Shown here piece by piece: positions 7,325-14,523 of a stretch of DNA of 20,364 bases. The position numbers were made by a program, and so were the translations under genes. Position 1 is the first letter of the stretch. Each line of letters opens with the position of its first letter. The stretch is from an uncultured Mollicutes bacterium (GTDB lineage: Bacteria; Bacillota_I; Bacilli_A; ML615J-28; CAG-313): contig UQAI01000030.1 in the NCBI GenBank assembly GCA_900538885.1, positions 1 through 20,364 of the forward strand, read 5' to 3'. A model generated the notes under the pieces. It had not been told where the DNA came from and ran no database searches. It saw nothing but the letters and a program-made list of their open reading frames with translations.

Positions 7325-7400
7325 AGTTTTGGCAATTGTCAAGACTAAATTTTATGCATATTTGAACCACCAGGAACTGTGGTAATGCATAATAAATTTA
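7325..7400 (+). promoter_or_regulatory. Structured leader of the rpsL mRNA
   Basis: Two hairpins are visible between the predicted transcript start and the rpsL SD. The first pairs 7325-7333 with 7338-7346 (9 bp, two G.U, loop AATT). The second is compound: 7346-7352 with 7394-7400, 7353-7359 with 7385-7391 (2-nt bulge at 7392-7393), then 7366-7370 with 7379-7383 around an 8-nt loop. It ends directly before the SD AAAGGAG at 7406-7412 and has no T run, so it is not a terminator. It may control translation of S12; the ligand is unknown. Confidence 0.6.
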
Positions 7401-7419
7401 GGAAGAAAGGAGAACTATT

Positions 7420-7836
7420 ATGCCTACAATTAATCAATTAGTTCGTACTGCACGTCAAGATAAGATTAGAAAGTCTAAATCACCTTATCTTGGTATTGGT
7501 TACAACAGTTTAAAGAAATTAGAAACTAAAGTAAACAGCCCTCAAAAGAAAGGTGTTTGTACACGTGTTACTACAATGACCCCTAAAAAACCAAACTCAG
7601 CTATTCGTAAGATGGCCCGTGTTCGTTTAAGCAATGGTATTGAAGTTACAGCTTATATTCCAGGTGTTGGTCATAAACTACAAGAACATAGCGTTGTATT
7701 AATCCGTGGTGGACGTGTTAGAGACTTACCAGGTGTTCGTTATCACATCATTAGAGGTACAATGGATACTACTGGTGTTGAAAACCGCAAACAAGCTCGT
7801 TCTAAATATGGCGCAAAACGCCCAAAAACTAAATAA
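7420..7836 (+). CDS. rpsL: 30S ribosomal protein S12 with Arg at the Lys88 position
   Basis: S12 sits at the decoding centre of the 30S subunit and governs accuracy. The protein has 138 residues with the extra N-terminal stretch usual in Bacilli. TPKKPNSA at residues 54-61 keeps Lys56, the equivalent of E. coli Lys43. In GGRVRDLPGV (97-106) Arg101, codon AGA at 7720-7722, replaces the Lys that is E. coli Lys88 (Lys87 in mature numbering). Asp102, the site that some bacteria methylthiolate, is kept. Substitution of that Lys by Arg causes streptomycin resistance in E. coli and Mycobacterium. The SD AAAGGAG lies 7 nt before the ATG. It is first in rpsL-rpsG-fusA-tuf, and rpoB/rpoC, often just upstream, are not in this window. 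Confidence 0.98.
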   Translation: MPTINQLVRTARQDKIRKSKSPYLGIGYNSLKKLETKVNSPQKKGVCTRVTTMTPKKPNSAIRKMARVRLSNGIEVTAYIPGVGHKLQEHSVVLIRGGRVRDLPGVRYHIIRGTMDTTGVENRKQARSKYGAKRPKTK

Positions 7837-7883
7837 GGTATGTATTTAAATTAATAACAAGATATGAGAAAGGAGGAAATATC

Positions 7884-8354
7884 ATGCCTCGTAAAGGACA
7901 GGTTCCAAAACGTAAAGTATTACCAGATCCAATTTATAATTCAGTATTAGTAACTAGATTAGTAAATAGCATTATGTTGGACGGTAAAAAAGGTGTTGCT
8001 CAACAAATTATCTATGGTGCATTTGAAAGAGTTGGTAAAACAACTGGTCGTGACCCACTAGATGTTTATAAACAAGCACTTGAAAATATTATGCCACAAT
8101 TAGAGGTTCGTTCTCGCCGTGTTGGTGGAGCTAACTATCAAGTACCAGTTGAAGTTAGAGAAGAAAGAAGATATACTCTAGGTTTAAGATGGTTAACAAA
8201 TTATGCACGTCTTCGTAATGAAAAAACTATGGAAGAACGTCTTGCAAAAGAAATTATGGATGCTGCAAATGGAGTAGGTGCATCAGTTAAGAAACGTGAA
8301 GATACTCACCGTATGGCTGAAGCTAATAAAGCATTTGCTCATTATCAATGGTAA
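7884..8354 (+). CDS. rpsG: 30S ribosomal protein S7
   Basis: Primary assembly protein of the 30S head, binding the 3' major domain of 16S rRNA near the E site. It has the standard 156 residues and no insertion. The N-terminal MPRKGQVPKR, the RSRRVGGANYQVP segment (Asn where Thr is more usual) and the closing FAHYQW are family hallmarks. The SD AAAGGAGG at 7869-7876 is perfect and 7 nt from the ATG. The 47-nt gap after rpsL contains no terminator. In E. coli, S7 represses translation of the str operon by binding between rpsL and rpsG; no matching structure is evident in this short gap. Confidence 0.98.
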   Translation: MPRKGQVPKRKVLPDPIYNSVLVTRLVNSIMLDGKKGVAQQIIYGAFERVGKTTGRDPLDVYKQALENIMPQLEVRSRRVGGANYQVPVEVREERRYTLGLRWLTNYARLRNEKTMEERLAKEIMDAANGVGASVKKREDTHRMAEANKAFAHYQW

Positions 8355-8370
8355 TTAGGAGAATACAATA

Positions 8371-10440
8371 ATGGCTCGCGACATATCATTACAAAATACC
8401 CGTAATATCGGAATCATGGCTCACATAGATGCAGGTAAAACTACATTTACGGAAAGAGTCTTATATCATACAGGAAAAATCCACAAAATAGGAGAAACCC
8501 ATGATGGTGCAGCAACTATGGACTGGATGGAACAAGAACAGGAAAGAGGAATAACTATTACTTCAGCGGCTACTACTGCCTATTGGCATAATCACCGTAT
8601 TAATATTATCGATACTCCAGGACACGTAGACTTCACAGTTGAAGTAAGTAGATCGTTAAGGGTTCTCGATGGTGCGGTAACGGTTTTAGATGCACAAGCG
8701 GGCGTTGAACCACAAACAGAAACTGTTTGGCGTCAAGCTACTGATTATATGGTACCACGTTTAGTATTCGTTAATAAAATGGATAAAACTGGTGCAGATT
8801 TTAAGTTTAGTTGTGAATCACTTGAAAGAAGATTAGGTGCGAATGCCCATGCTATTCAACTTCCAATTGGGGCTGAAAGCAATTTTAGAGGTATTGTTGA
8901 CCTAGTAACAAAACAAGCATTTTTATATGATGAAAATCATGTAGATGAAGCAGGACATGAAATAGAAATACCTGCCGATATGGTTGATGATGTTGAACTA
9001 TACCGTGATGAATTAATTAGTGCTGTCGCTGATTTTGATGAAGATTTAATGATGGCTTATCTAGAAGGTGAAGAAATTACAGTTGAAATGTTAAAGAAAG
9101 CAATTCGTACTGCTACTCTATCAGTTCAATTCTTCCCAGTACTTTGTGGTACAGCTTTTAAAAATAAAGGTGTTAAGAAAGTGCTAGATGCAGTTATCGA
9201 TTACTTGCCATCTCCAACTGATGTTGCCGCAATCAAAGGCCATGACAAAGATGGAAATGAAGTAATTGTTGAAGCTGCCGATGATCAACCATTCGCCGCT
9301 CTTGCTTTTAAAGTAATGACAGACCCATATGTTGGTAAGTTAACATTCTTTAGAGTATACCGTGGTAGACTTGAATCAGGTTCATATATATATAATTCTA
9401 CAAAAGACAAAAGAGAAAGAATCGGTCGTATTCTTCTAATGCATGCTAATAATCGTACGGAAATTAAAGAAGTTAATGCCGGCGATATTGCAGCGGCAGT
9501 AGGTTTAAAAGATACAGTAACTGGTGATACAATGTGTGATGAAAAGAATCAAGTTATTCTTGAATCAATGATTTTCCCAGAACCAGTTATTCACGTTGCT
9601 ATTGAACCTAAAACAAAAGGCGATCAAGACAAGATGGGTGTAGCCCTACAAAAACTTGCTGAAGAAGATCCAACCTTTAAGACATATACTGACCATGAAA
9701 CTGGTCAAACAATTATTGCTGGTATGGGTGAATTACACCTAGATATTATTGTCGACCGTATGAGACGTGAGTTTAAAGTTGAATGTAATGTTGGTCAACC
9801 TCAAGTTTCTTACCGTGAAACAATCAAAAAAGCCGGCAAAGTACAAGGCAAATTCGTGCGTCAATCTGGTGGCCGTGGCCAATATGGTGATTGCGTAGTT
9901 GAATTCGAACCAAACCCTGGTAAAGGATTTGAATTTGTCGATAAAACTGTTGGTGGTGTCGTTCCAAAAGAATATATCCCATCTATTCAAAAAGGTATCG
10001 AAGGAGCCCTTGCTAATGGTAATTTAGCTGGTTACCCTACAATCGATATAAAAGCAACATTAGTGTTTGGTTCTTATCATGAAGTTGACTCAAGCCAAAT
10101 TGCCTTTGAAGTTGCTGGTGGACTTGCTTTTAAAGAATCTGCAAAAGTTTGTCAACCTACACTTCTTGAACCAATTATGCTTGTTGAAGTAATTGTTCCA
10201 GATGAATACGTTGGTACAGTAATCGGTGATTTAAGTACAAGACGTGGTCGTATCGATGGACAAGAAGCTCGCGGTAAGACTCAATCAATTAGAGCTTTCG
10301 TGCCACTTGCACAAATGTTTGGTTATGCAACGGCCTTAAGATCTAACACGCAAGGTAGAGGCAATTATACAATGCAATTTGATCACTATGAAGAATGTCC
10401 AAAGAGCATTTGTGAAGAGATTATGAAAAAGCGTGCATAA
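8371..10440 (+). CDS. fusA: Elongation factor G
   Basis: GTPase that drives tRNA and mRNA translocation and, with RRF, ribosome recycling. The protein has 689 residues, full length. G1 (AHIDAGKTT) is at residues 17-25, the switch I motif RGITI at 59-63, G3 (DTPGH) at 81-85 and G4 (NKMD) at 135-138. Domains II to V follow and are intact; GMGELHLDI and RGRIDG are recognisable parts of domains III and V. The SD AGGAG at 8357-8361 is 9 nt before the ATG, and the gap from rpsG is 16 nt. The features are those of the housekeeping factor rather than a TetM-type protection protein, given the neighbours and the canonical EF-G sequence. Confidence 0.98.
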   Translation: MARDISLQNTRNIGIMAHIDAGKTTFTERVLYHTGKIHKIGETHDGAATMDWMEQEQERGITITSAATTAYWHNHRINIIDTPGHVDFTVEVSRSLRVLDGAVTVLDAQAGVEPQTETVWRQATDYMVPRLVFVNKMDKTGADFKFSCESLERRLGANAHAIQLPIGAESNFRGIVDLVTKQAFLYDENHVDEAGHEIEIPADMVDDVELYRDELISAVADFDEDLMMAYLEGEEITVEMLKKAIRTATLSVQFFPVLCGTAFKNKGVKKVLDAVIDYLPSPTDVAAIKGHDKDGNEVIVEAADDQPFAALAFKVMTDPYVGKLTFFRVYRGRLESGSYIYNSTKDKRERIGRILLMHANNRTEIKEVNAGDIAAAVGLKDTVTGDTMCDEKNQVILESMIFPEPVIHVAIEPKTKGDQDKMGVALQKLAEEDPTFKTYTDHETGQTIIAGMGELHLDIIVDRMRREFKVECNVGQPQVSYRETIKKAGKVQGKFVRQSGGRGQYGDCVVEFEPNPGKGFEFVDKTVGGVVPKEYIPSIQKGIEGALANGNLAGYPTIDIKATLVFGSYHEVDSSQIAFEVAGGLAFKESAKVCQPTLLEPIMLVEVIVPDEYVGTVIGDLSTRRGRIDGQEARGKTQSIRAFVPLAQMFGYATALRSNTQGRGNYTMQFDHYEECPKSICEEIMKKRA

Positions 10441-10455
10441 TTAAAGCACTTTTAC

Positions 10456-10484
10456 TTGCAAAAAAAGATTATTTATTATAAAAT
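10456..10484 (+). promoter_or_regulatory. Internal promoter of tuf
   Basis: TTGCAA at 10456-10461 and TAAAAT at 10479-10484 are 17 nt apart within the 79-nt gap between fusA and tuf. No terminator is visible there, so tuf can be read both from this site and from the rpsL promoter. An alternative -10, TATAAA at 10477-10482, has a poorer 15-nt spacing. Confidence 0.6.
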
Positions 10485-10519
10485 AATAATGAATTAAAAG
10501 GAAAGGAAATAAAAAAATT

Positions 10520-11704
10520 ATGGCAAAAGAGAAATTTGTACGTACTAAACCCCATGTAAACATTGGTACTATTGGCCACGTTGACCATGGAAAAACTACT
10601 CTTACTTCTGCAATCACTTCAGTTCTTGCAGATAAGGGCTTATCAAAGAAAATGGATTATGACCAAATCGATGGTGCTCCAGAAGAAAAAGCACGTGGTA
10701 TAACGATCAACACTTGCCACGTTGAATATGAAACTGAAAAACGTCACTATGCACACGTTGACTGCCCAGGACATGCTGACTACGTTAAAAACATGATTAC
10801 TGGTGCCGCTCAAATGGATGGTGCTATCCTTGTTATCGCAGCTACAGACGGTCCTATGGCTCAAACTCGTGAACACATCTTATTAAGCCGTCAAGTAGGT
10901 GTTCCTAAACTAGTTGTTTTCTTAAACAAATGCGATATGGTTGATGACGAAGAATTACTAGAATTAGTTGAAATGGAAGTTCGTGAATTATTAAATGAAT
11001 ATGGATTCCCTGGTGATGATACTCCAATTATCCGTGGTTCAGCATTAAAAGCTCTAGAAGGCGATCCTAAAGCTCGTGAAGCTGTTCAACACTTAATGGA
11101 TGTTGTTGATGAATACATCCCTGACCCTGTTCGTGAAACAGATAAACCATTCTTAATGCCAGTTGAAGACGTATTCTCTATCACTGGTCGTGGAACAGTT
11201 GCTACTGGCCGTGTTGAACGTGGTACAGTTAGAGTTGGCGATACTGTTGAAATCGTTGGTATCAAACCTACTCGTTCTTGCGTTGTAACAGGTGTTGAAA
11301 TGTTCCGTAAATTACTTGACTTCGCAGAAGCAGGCGACAACATTGGTACATTACTACGTGGTGTTGACCGTACTGAAATCGTTCGTGGACAAGTTCTTGC
11401 AAAACCTAAATCAGTTACTCCTCACTCAGAATTTGACGCTGAAGTTTACGTATTAACTAAAGAAGAAGGTGGACGTCACACTGCATTCTTCTCTAACTAT
11501 CGTCCTCAATTCTATTTCCGTACAACTGACGTTACTGGTGTTATCACATTACCAGAAGGCGTTGAAATGGTTATGCCTGGCGATAATACACAAATGCATG
11601 TATCTTTAATTCACCCAATCGCTGTTGAAAAAGGTACTAAGTTCTCAATTCGTGAAGGTGGACGTACAGTAGGTGCTGGTTCAGTTTCACAACTTGACAA
11701 CTAA
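10520..11704 (+). CDS. tuf: Elongation factor Tu
   Basis: GTPase that delivers aminoacyl-tRNA to the ribosomal A site. The protein has 394 residues. G1 (GHVDHGKTT) lies near residues 19-27, followed by RGITI in switch I, DCPGH in switch II and NKCD as the specificity motif. All three domains are present, including GRGTVATGR and GGRHTAFFSNYRPQFYFRT, and the end GGRTVGAGSVSQL keeps the Ala equivalent to E. coli Ala375, a kirromycin-resistance site. Codon choice is more biased than in neighbours, with Arg mostly CGT, as expected for one of the most abundant proteins. A purine-rich SD near 10501-10507 precedes the ATG. It is the last gene of the str cluster, with a strong terminator after it. Confidence 0.98.
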   Translation: MAKEKFVRTKPHVNIGTIGHVDHGKTTLTSAITSVLADKGLSKKMDYDQIDGAPEEKARGITINTCHVEYETEKRHYAHVDCPGHADYVKNMITGAAQMDGAILVIAATDGPMAQTREHILLSRQVGVPKLVVFLNKCDMVDDEELLELVEMEVRELLNEYGFPGDDTPIIRGSALKALEGDPKAREAVQHLMDVVDEYIPDPVRETDKPFLMPVEDVFSITGRGTVATGRVERGTVRVGDTVEIVGIKPTRSCVVTGVEMFRKLLDFAEAGDNIGTLLRGVDRTEIVRGQVLAKPKSVTPHSEFDAEVYVLTKEEGGRHTAFFSNYRPQFYFRTTDVTGVITLPEGVEMVMPGDNTQMHVSLIHPIAVEKGTKFSIREGGRTVGAGSVSQLDN

Positions 11705-11735
11705 TTAGTTTTACTAATTATCATTTGAATAGAAT

Positions 11736-11764
11736 AGTCTCTCATTTAGATGGGAGACTTTTTT
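11736..11764 (+). terminator. Terminator of tuf and the str cluster
   Basis: A 10-bp stem pairs 11736-11745 with 11750-11759 (one G.U) around the loop TTAG. The last stem base and the bases after it make a run of T at 11759-11764. The stem is G+C-rich for this DNA, so it should be efficient. Confidence 0.92.
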
Positions 11765-11790
11765 GAATGAAATTTTATTTTAATACAAAA

Positions 11791-11820
11791 CGAAAACGGT
11801 AACATATGTTATTATTTTCG
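11791..11820. repeat. 30-bp inverted repeat next to a promoter
   Basis: Bases 11791-11805 pair with 11806-11820 about a CATATG centre: six matches outside, an imperfect CGG/TTA step, then six matches inside. Two of the three imperfect positions are G.U in RNA. No T run follows, so it is not a terminator. It directly abuts TTGACA at 11821 and is a plausible operator. Confidence 0.55.
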
Positions 11821-11837
11821 TTGACAATAATAAAAAT

Positions 11838-11846
11838 TGATATAAT
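11838..11846 (+). promoter_or_regulatory. Extended -10 promoter (P1)
   Basis: TGA-TATAAT at 11838-11846 is a perfect extended -10 element. TTGACA at 11821-11826 lies upstream but with a 14-nt spacer, too short for a normal -35, so promoter activity would depend on the extended -10 or on an activator. Transcription would begin near 11853, about 195 nt before plsC. Confidence 0.5.
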
Positions 11847-11966
11847 CTTAGTTTGCCACTTGAAAATTAGTGATTTTTCATGTATTAATTTTGTGCATTT
11901 ATGCTTTTAGAATTATTTTTTATTTTATTTTTATATTAAATACCAACACCTTAGGTAGTATTGATG

Positions 11967-11995
11967 TTGAAAAAAGTCGAAAATTATGGTATAAT
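11967..11995 (+). promoter_or_regulatory. Promoter of the phospholipid gene cluster (P2)
   Basis: TTGAAA at 11967-11972 and TATAAT at 11990-11995 have a 17-nt spacer and an extended TG at 11987-11988. The message would begin near 12002, giving a 47-nt leader with a small GAAA-loop hairpin (12006-12019). Confidence 0.82.
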
Positions 11996-12048
11996 AGTAA
12001 AGTATCATGTGAAAACATGGATAAAATAACGATAAGGAAAATATAAAT

Positions 12049-12900
12049 ATGCTTAAAAAGATTTTTTTAGGGCTAAGTTTAGCCTTGACAGTTCTTATTT
12101 CTTTTCTTATGAAAATAACATTATGGAAAGAAATTTGGATACCGATTGTTCTTTTTATCGGAATTTATATAGGAGTAGTTATCTTATATTTTTTCATCAT
12201 TTGGTTACTATCACTAACTATTGATACTAAGAAAGAATATGATAAGCCTAACAAGTTTTATGCATGGCTTGTTGTTATAACAATGGAGATGTTAAGTAAT
12301 TATGCAAGAGCGAAAGTAAAAGTGACAGGCATGGAAAAAATACCTACCAATCAAAAATATATGTTAGTGTTTAACCATCGTTCAAAATTTGACCCGATTA
12401 TTCAATCATATATTTTAAGAAAAAGCAATCTTGTACATATCTCTAAACCTAGTAATTTTAAAGCTCCAATTGCTGGACCATTCATTAAGCGTAGCTGTTA
12501 TTTATCAATAGATAGAGATAACGCACGTAATGGTTTGAAAACAATTATAAAAGCGATAAATTTAATTGAAAATGATGTTGCTTCAGTTGGCGTTAGTCCT
12601 GAAGGAACAAGAAATTATGGCGATGGATTACTTCCATTTCACAATGGTTGTTTTAAAATTGCGTTAAAAGCAAAATGCCCAATTGTAATTTGTACAATGC
12701 ATGGAACTAGTAACATCCATAAAAACTTTCCTTGGAAAAGAACAAAAGTAGAAATGAAAATATTGAAAGTTCTTACTTATGATGAAATTAAAGATTTATC
12801 AACTAATGAAATCTCTAATATGGTAAGAACAATTATGAAAGAAGATTTAGGAATAAAGGAGGAAGAAAATGAATTATATTCTATGCAATCCGAAATCTAA
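12049..12900 (+). CDS. 1-acyl-glycerol-3-phosphate acyltransferase (PlsC family)
   Basis: Probably adds the second acyl chain to lysophosphatidic acid to make phosphatidic acid at the membrane. The protein has 283 residues. Two membrane segments (about 5-22 and 30-57) precede the catalytic domain. The HX4D motif is NHRSKFD with His110 and Asp115, and the substrate motif SPEGTR has Glu185 to Arg188. The SD AAGGA near 12034-12038 serves ATG 12049. The gene overlaps the following diacylglycerol kinase-like gene by 32 nt, and another PlsC-like gene follows that, so this is a small cluster for phosphatidic acid handling. Which paralogue is the main housekeeping enzyme cannot be told from the sequence, so no symbol is given. 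Confidence 0.9.
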   Translation: MLKKIFLGLSLALTVLISFLMKITLWKEIWIPIVLFIGIYIGVVILYFFIIWLLSLTIDTKKEYDKPNKFYAWLVVITMEMLSNYARAKVKVTGMEKIPTNQKYMLVFNHRSKFDPIIQSYILRKSNLVHISKPSNFKAPIAGPFIKRSCYLSIDRDNARNGLKTIIKAINLIENDVASVGVSPEGTRNYGDGLLPFHNGCFKIALKAKCPIVICTMHGTSNIHKNFPWKRTKVEMKILKVLTYDEIKDLSTNEISNMVRTIMKEDLGIKEEENELYSMQSEI

Positions 12901-13717
12901 AAATGGTGAAGGCCAAAAAAAACTAGATGAATTTCTAGAAAATAAAGAACGAGAATATAAAATAGTAAGTGTATTAGATAAAGTAGACTATGCTAGTATT
13001 TTAGCTGATACAACTGCTGAAGATGAAATTGTTATTATTGGTGGAGATGGTACTTTAAATCACTTTATTAATGATGTTAAAAATTTAAAGATTAATTGTA
13101 AAGTTTATTTCTTATCATCAGGTACAGGTAATGATTTCTTAAATGACTTAGGTAAAAAAGCTGAAGATGGCAAAATTCAAATTAATGAATATTTAGAAAA
13201 TTTACCAGTAGTAATTGTTAATGGTAAAGAATATCGTTTTATTAATGGTGTTGGCTATGGTATTGATGGATACTGTTGTGAAGTTGGCGATGAACTTAGA
13301 GAAAAAACAACAAAACCAGTTAATTATACTTCTATTGCTATTAAAGGATTATTATTTCATTATAAAGCACCAAATGCTAAAGTTACAATTAATGGTGAAA
13401 CCAAAGAATATAAACGTGTATGGCTAGCTCCTACAATGAAAGGCAAATACTATGGTGGTGGAATGATTATCGCTCCAGACCAAGATCGCCTAGATCCAGA
13501 CCATTATGTTACAACTGTTGTTATGCATGGTTCAGGAAAACTTAAAACCTTAATGGTTTTTCCTTCTATTTTTAAAGGTGCTCATGTTAAACATACAGAA
13601 ATGCTTGACATCATTAAAACCCATGAAGTTGAAGTTGAATTTGATAGACCAACTGCCCTTCAAATAGATGGTGAAACAATCAAAGGCGTTACTAGCTATA
13701 AAGTTATAGCTAAGTAA
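12869..13717 (+). CDS. Diacylglycerol kinase-like lipid kinase (DagK/YegS family)
   Basis: Member of the DAGK/sphingosine-kinase-like catalytic family; in Bacillota such enzymes phosphorylate diacylglycerol to phosphatidic acid, recycling the product of lipoteichoic acid synthesis. The protein has 282 residues, shorter than B. subtilis DgkB at about 300. The nucleotide motif GGDGTLNHF starts at residue 58, and SSGTGNDF at 83-90 is the second family motif. The C-terminal LQIDGE segment is also typical. There is no membrane segment. ATG 12869 has a perfect SD AAAGGAGG at 12855-12862, both lying inside the upstream plsC, which ends at 12900. Its substrate could be another lipid, but the flanking acyltransferases favour diacylglycerol. 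Confidence 0.88.
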   Translation: MNYILCNPKSKNGEGQKKLDEFLENKEREYKIVSVLDKVDYASILADTTAEDEIVIIGGDGTLNHFINDVKNLKINCKVYFLSSGTGNDFLNDLGKKAEDGKIQINEYLENLPVVIVNGKEYRFINGVGYGIDGYCCEVGDELREKTTKPVNYTSIAIKGLLFHYKAPNAKVTINGETKEYKRVWLAPTMKGKYYGGGMIIAPDQDRLDPDHYVTTVVMHGSGKLKTLMVFPSIFKGAHVKHTEMLDIIKTHEVEVEFDRPTALQIDGETIKGVTSYKVIAK

Positions 13718-13731
13718 ACTTGGTGTAAATC

Positions 13732-14463
13732 ATGCTTAGATTTTACACAGTTATAATTACTCATTTATTTAGTTGTATTAGATTTATATTTGGGCTAAAG
13801 AAAATAATACAACATAAAGAAAGATATAGTGAAAAAGAAAAATACAATTATTGTCGAAAAATTGTTCATAAAGTAAGTAAGGCAAGTAAAGTTACGGTTA
13901 ATGTATATGGAACTGAAAACTTACCAAAAGAACCAGGTTATGTAATGTATTCAAATCATCAAGGTAGGTATGATGGACTTGCGATTATCGAAAGTCATGA
14001 AGAACCTTGTACGGTTGTTCTTAATGCTCATCGTGGTAAAGCTTTATTTATTAGACAATTTCTAGAAGTATTAGGTGCGAAAAAAATAGTAGTTGGAGAC
14101 TTAAGAGGTACGGCTAAACTATTTAGAGAAGTAGAAGAAGAAATCAAGGCAGGTCGTAATTACATTATTTTTCCTGAAGGTATTTTCTATGATAACCGAA
14201 ATACAATGATTGATTTCCATACTGGCTGTATGCACTTTGTCTTCCATACGAAGTGTCCAATCGTACCAGTGACACTATATGATACATATAAAGTATATGG
14301 TGTTAATTCATTAAAACGTGTTAGTTGTGAAGTGCATTACTTAAAGCCAATTCCTTATGAAGAATATCATGGCTTAGATAAGAATGAACTTGCCAGTCTT
14401 GTTAAATCAAAAATTCAAGAAAAACTAGATGAATTAAACGCGTCTCATCAAAATAATATTTAA
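13732..14463 (+). CDS. Second PlsC-family acyltransferase
   Basis: Phospholipid or glycerolipid acyltransferase, 243 residues. The HX4D motif NHQGRYD has His76 and Asp81. The third block is FPEGIF (147-152), so the usual Thr-Arg after EG is replaced by Ile-Phe, a departure from the first paralogue that may change acceptor preference. The hydrophobic N-terminus (about 1-22) could be a single membrane anchor. The gap from the kinase gene is 14 nt and only a weak SD (TTGGTG) is visible, so coupled translation is likely. The stop is at the base of a terminator. Fold and activity class are secure; the exact substrate is not. Confidence 0.85.
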   Translation: MLRFYTVIITHLFSCIRFIFGLKKIIQHKERYSEKEKYNYCRKIVHKVSKASKVTVNVYGTENLPKEPGYVMYSNHQGRYDGLAIIESHEEPCTVVLNAHRGKALFIRQFLEVLGAKKIVVGDLRGTAKLFREVEEEIKAGRNYIIFPEGIFYDNRNTMIDFHTGCMHFVFHTKCPIVPVTLYDTYKVYGVNSLKRVSCEVHYLKPIPYEEYHGLDKNELASLVKSKIQEKLDELNASHQNNI

Positions 14464-14490
14464 CTGCAAATAAAACATTTGCAGTTTTTT
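14462..14490 (+). terminator. Terminator of the phospholipid cluster
   Basis: A 10-bp stem pairs 14462-14471 with 14477-14486 around the loop AAAAC. T residues run from 14485 to 14490. It begins within the stop codon of the upstream gene, and its right arm overlaps the -35 box of the next promoter. Confidence 0.88.
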
Positions 14491-14506
14491 AAAAAAATGT
14501 TATAAT
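14479..14506 (+). promoter_or_regulatory. Promoter of the tatD gene run
   Basis: TATAAT at 14501-14506 carries an extended TG at 14498-14499. TTGCAG at 14479-14484, inside the terminator stem, is a fair -35 with a 16-nt spacer. The message would start near 14513, directly at the SD GAGGTG (14513-14518), so the leader would be only about 11 nt. Confidence 0.72.
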
Positions 14507-14523
14507 ATAATAGAGGTGAAATT

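Larger units (their letters stand above)
11765..11990 (+). other. Intergenic region between tuf and plsC
   Basis: The whole gap between tuf and plsC is 344 bases. After the tuf terminator it holds a 30-bp inverted repeat, a promoter near 11841-11846, a T-rich stretch (about 11900-11940) with a weak hairpin (TGAAAA at 11870-11875 against TTTTCA), and a second promoter near 11967-11995. I see no credible coding frame or recognisable small RNA. The first promoter could make either a long plsC leader or a short RNA. Confidence 0.5.

Noticed and set aside
7052..7335. Antisense open frames over the bioY end and rpsL promoter
   Set aside because: They are AT-rich, lack SD sites and recognisable protein features, and cover a terminator and a consensus promoter on the other strand.
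9739..9990. Minus-strand frame inside fusA
   Set aside because: It is a mirror of the strongly conserved EF-G coding sequence, with no SD or protein-like motif. The same applies to the frames inside tuf (10643-10876, 11086-11343).
8371..10440. TetM-type ribosomal protection protein instead of EF-G
   Set aside because: Length, all five domains and the position between rpsG and tuf fit housekeeping EF-G.
13215..13427. Second frame inside the diacylglycerol kinase-like gene
   Set aside because: It is a Leu/Val-rich shadow of the real frame, which carries the lipid kinase motifs.
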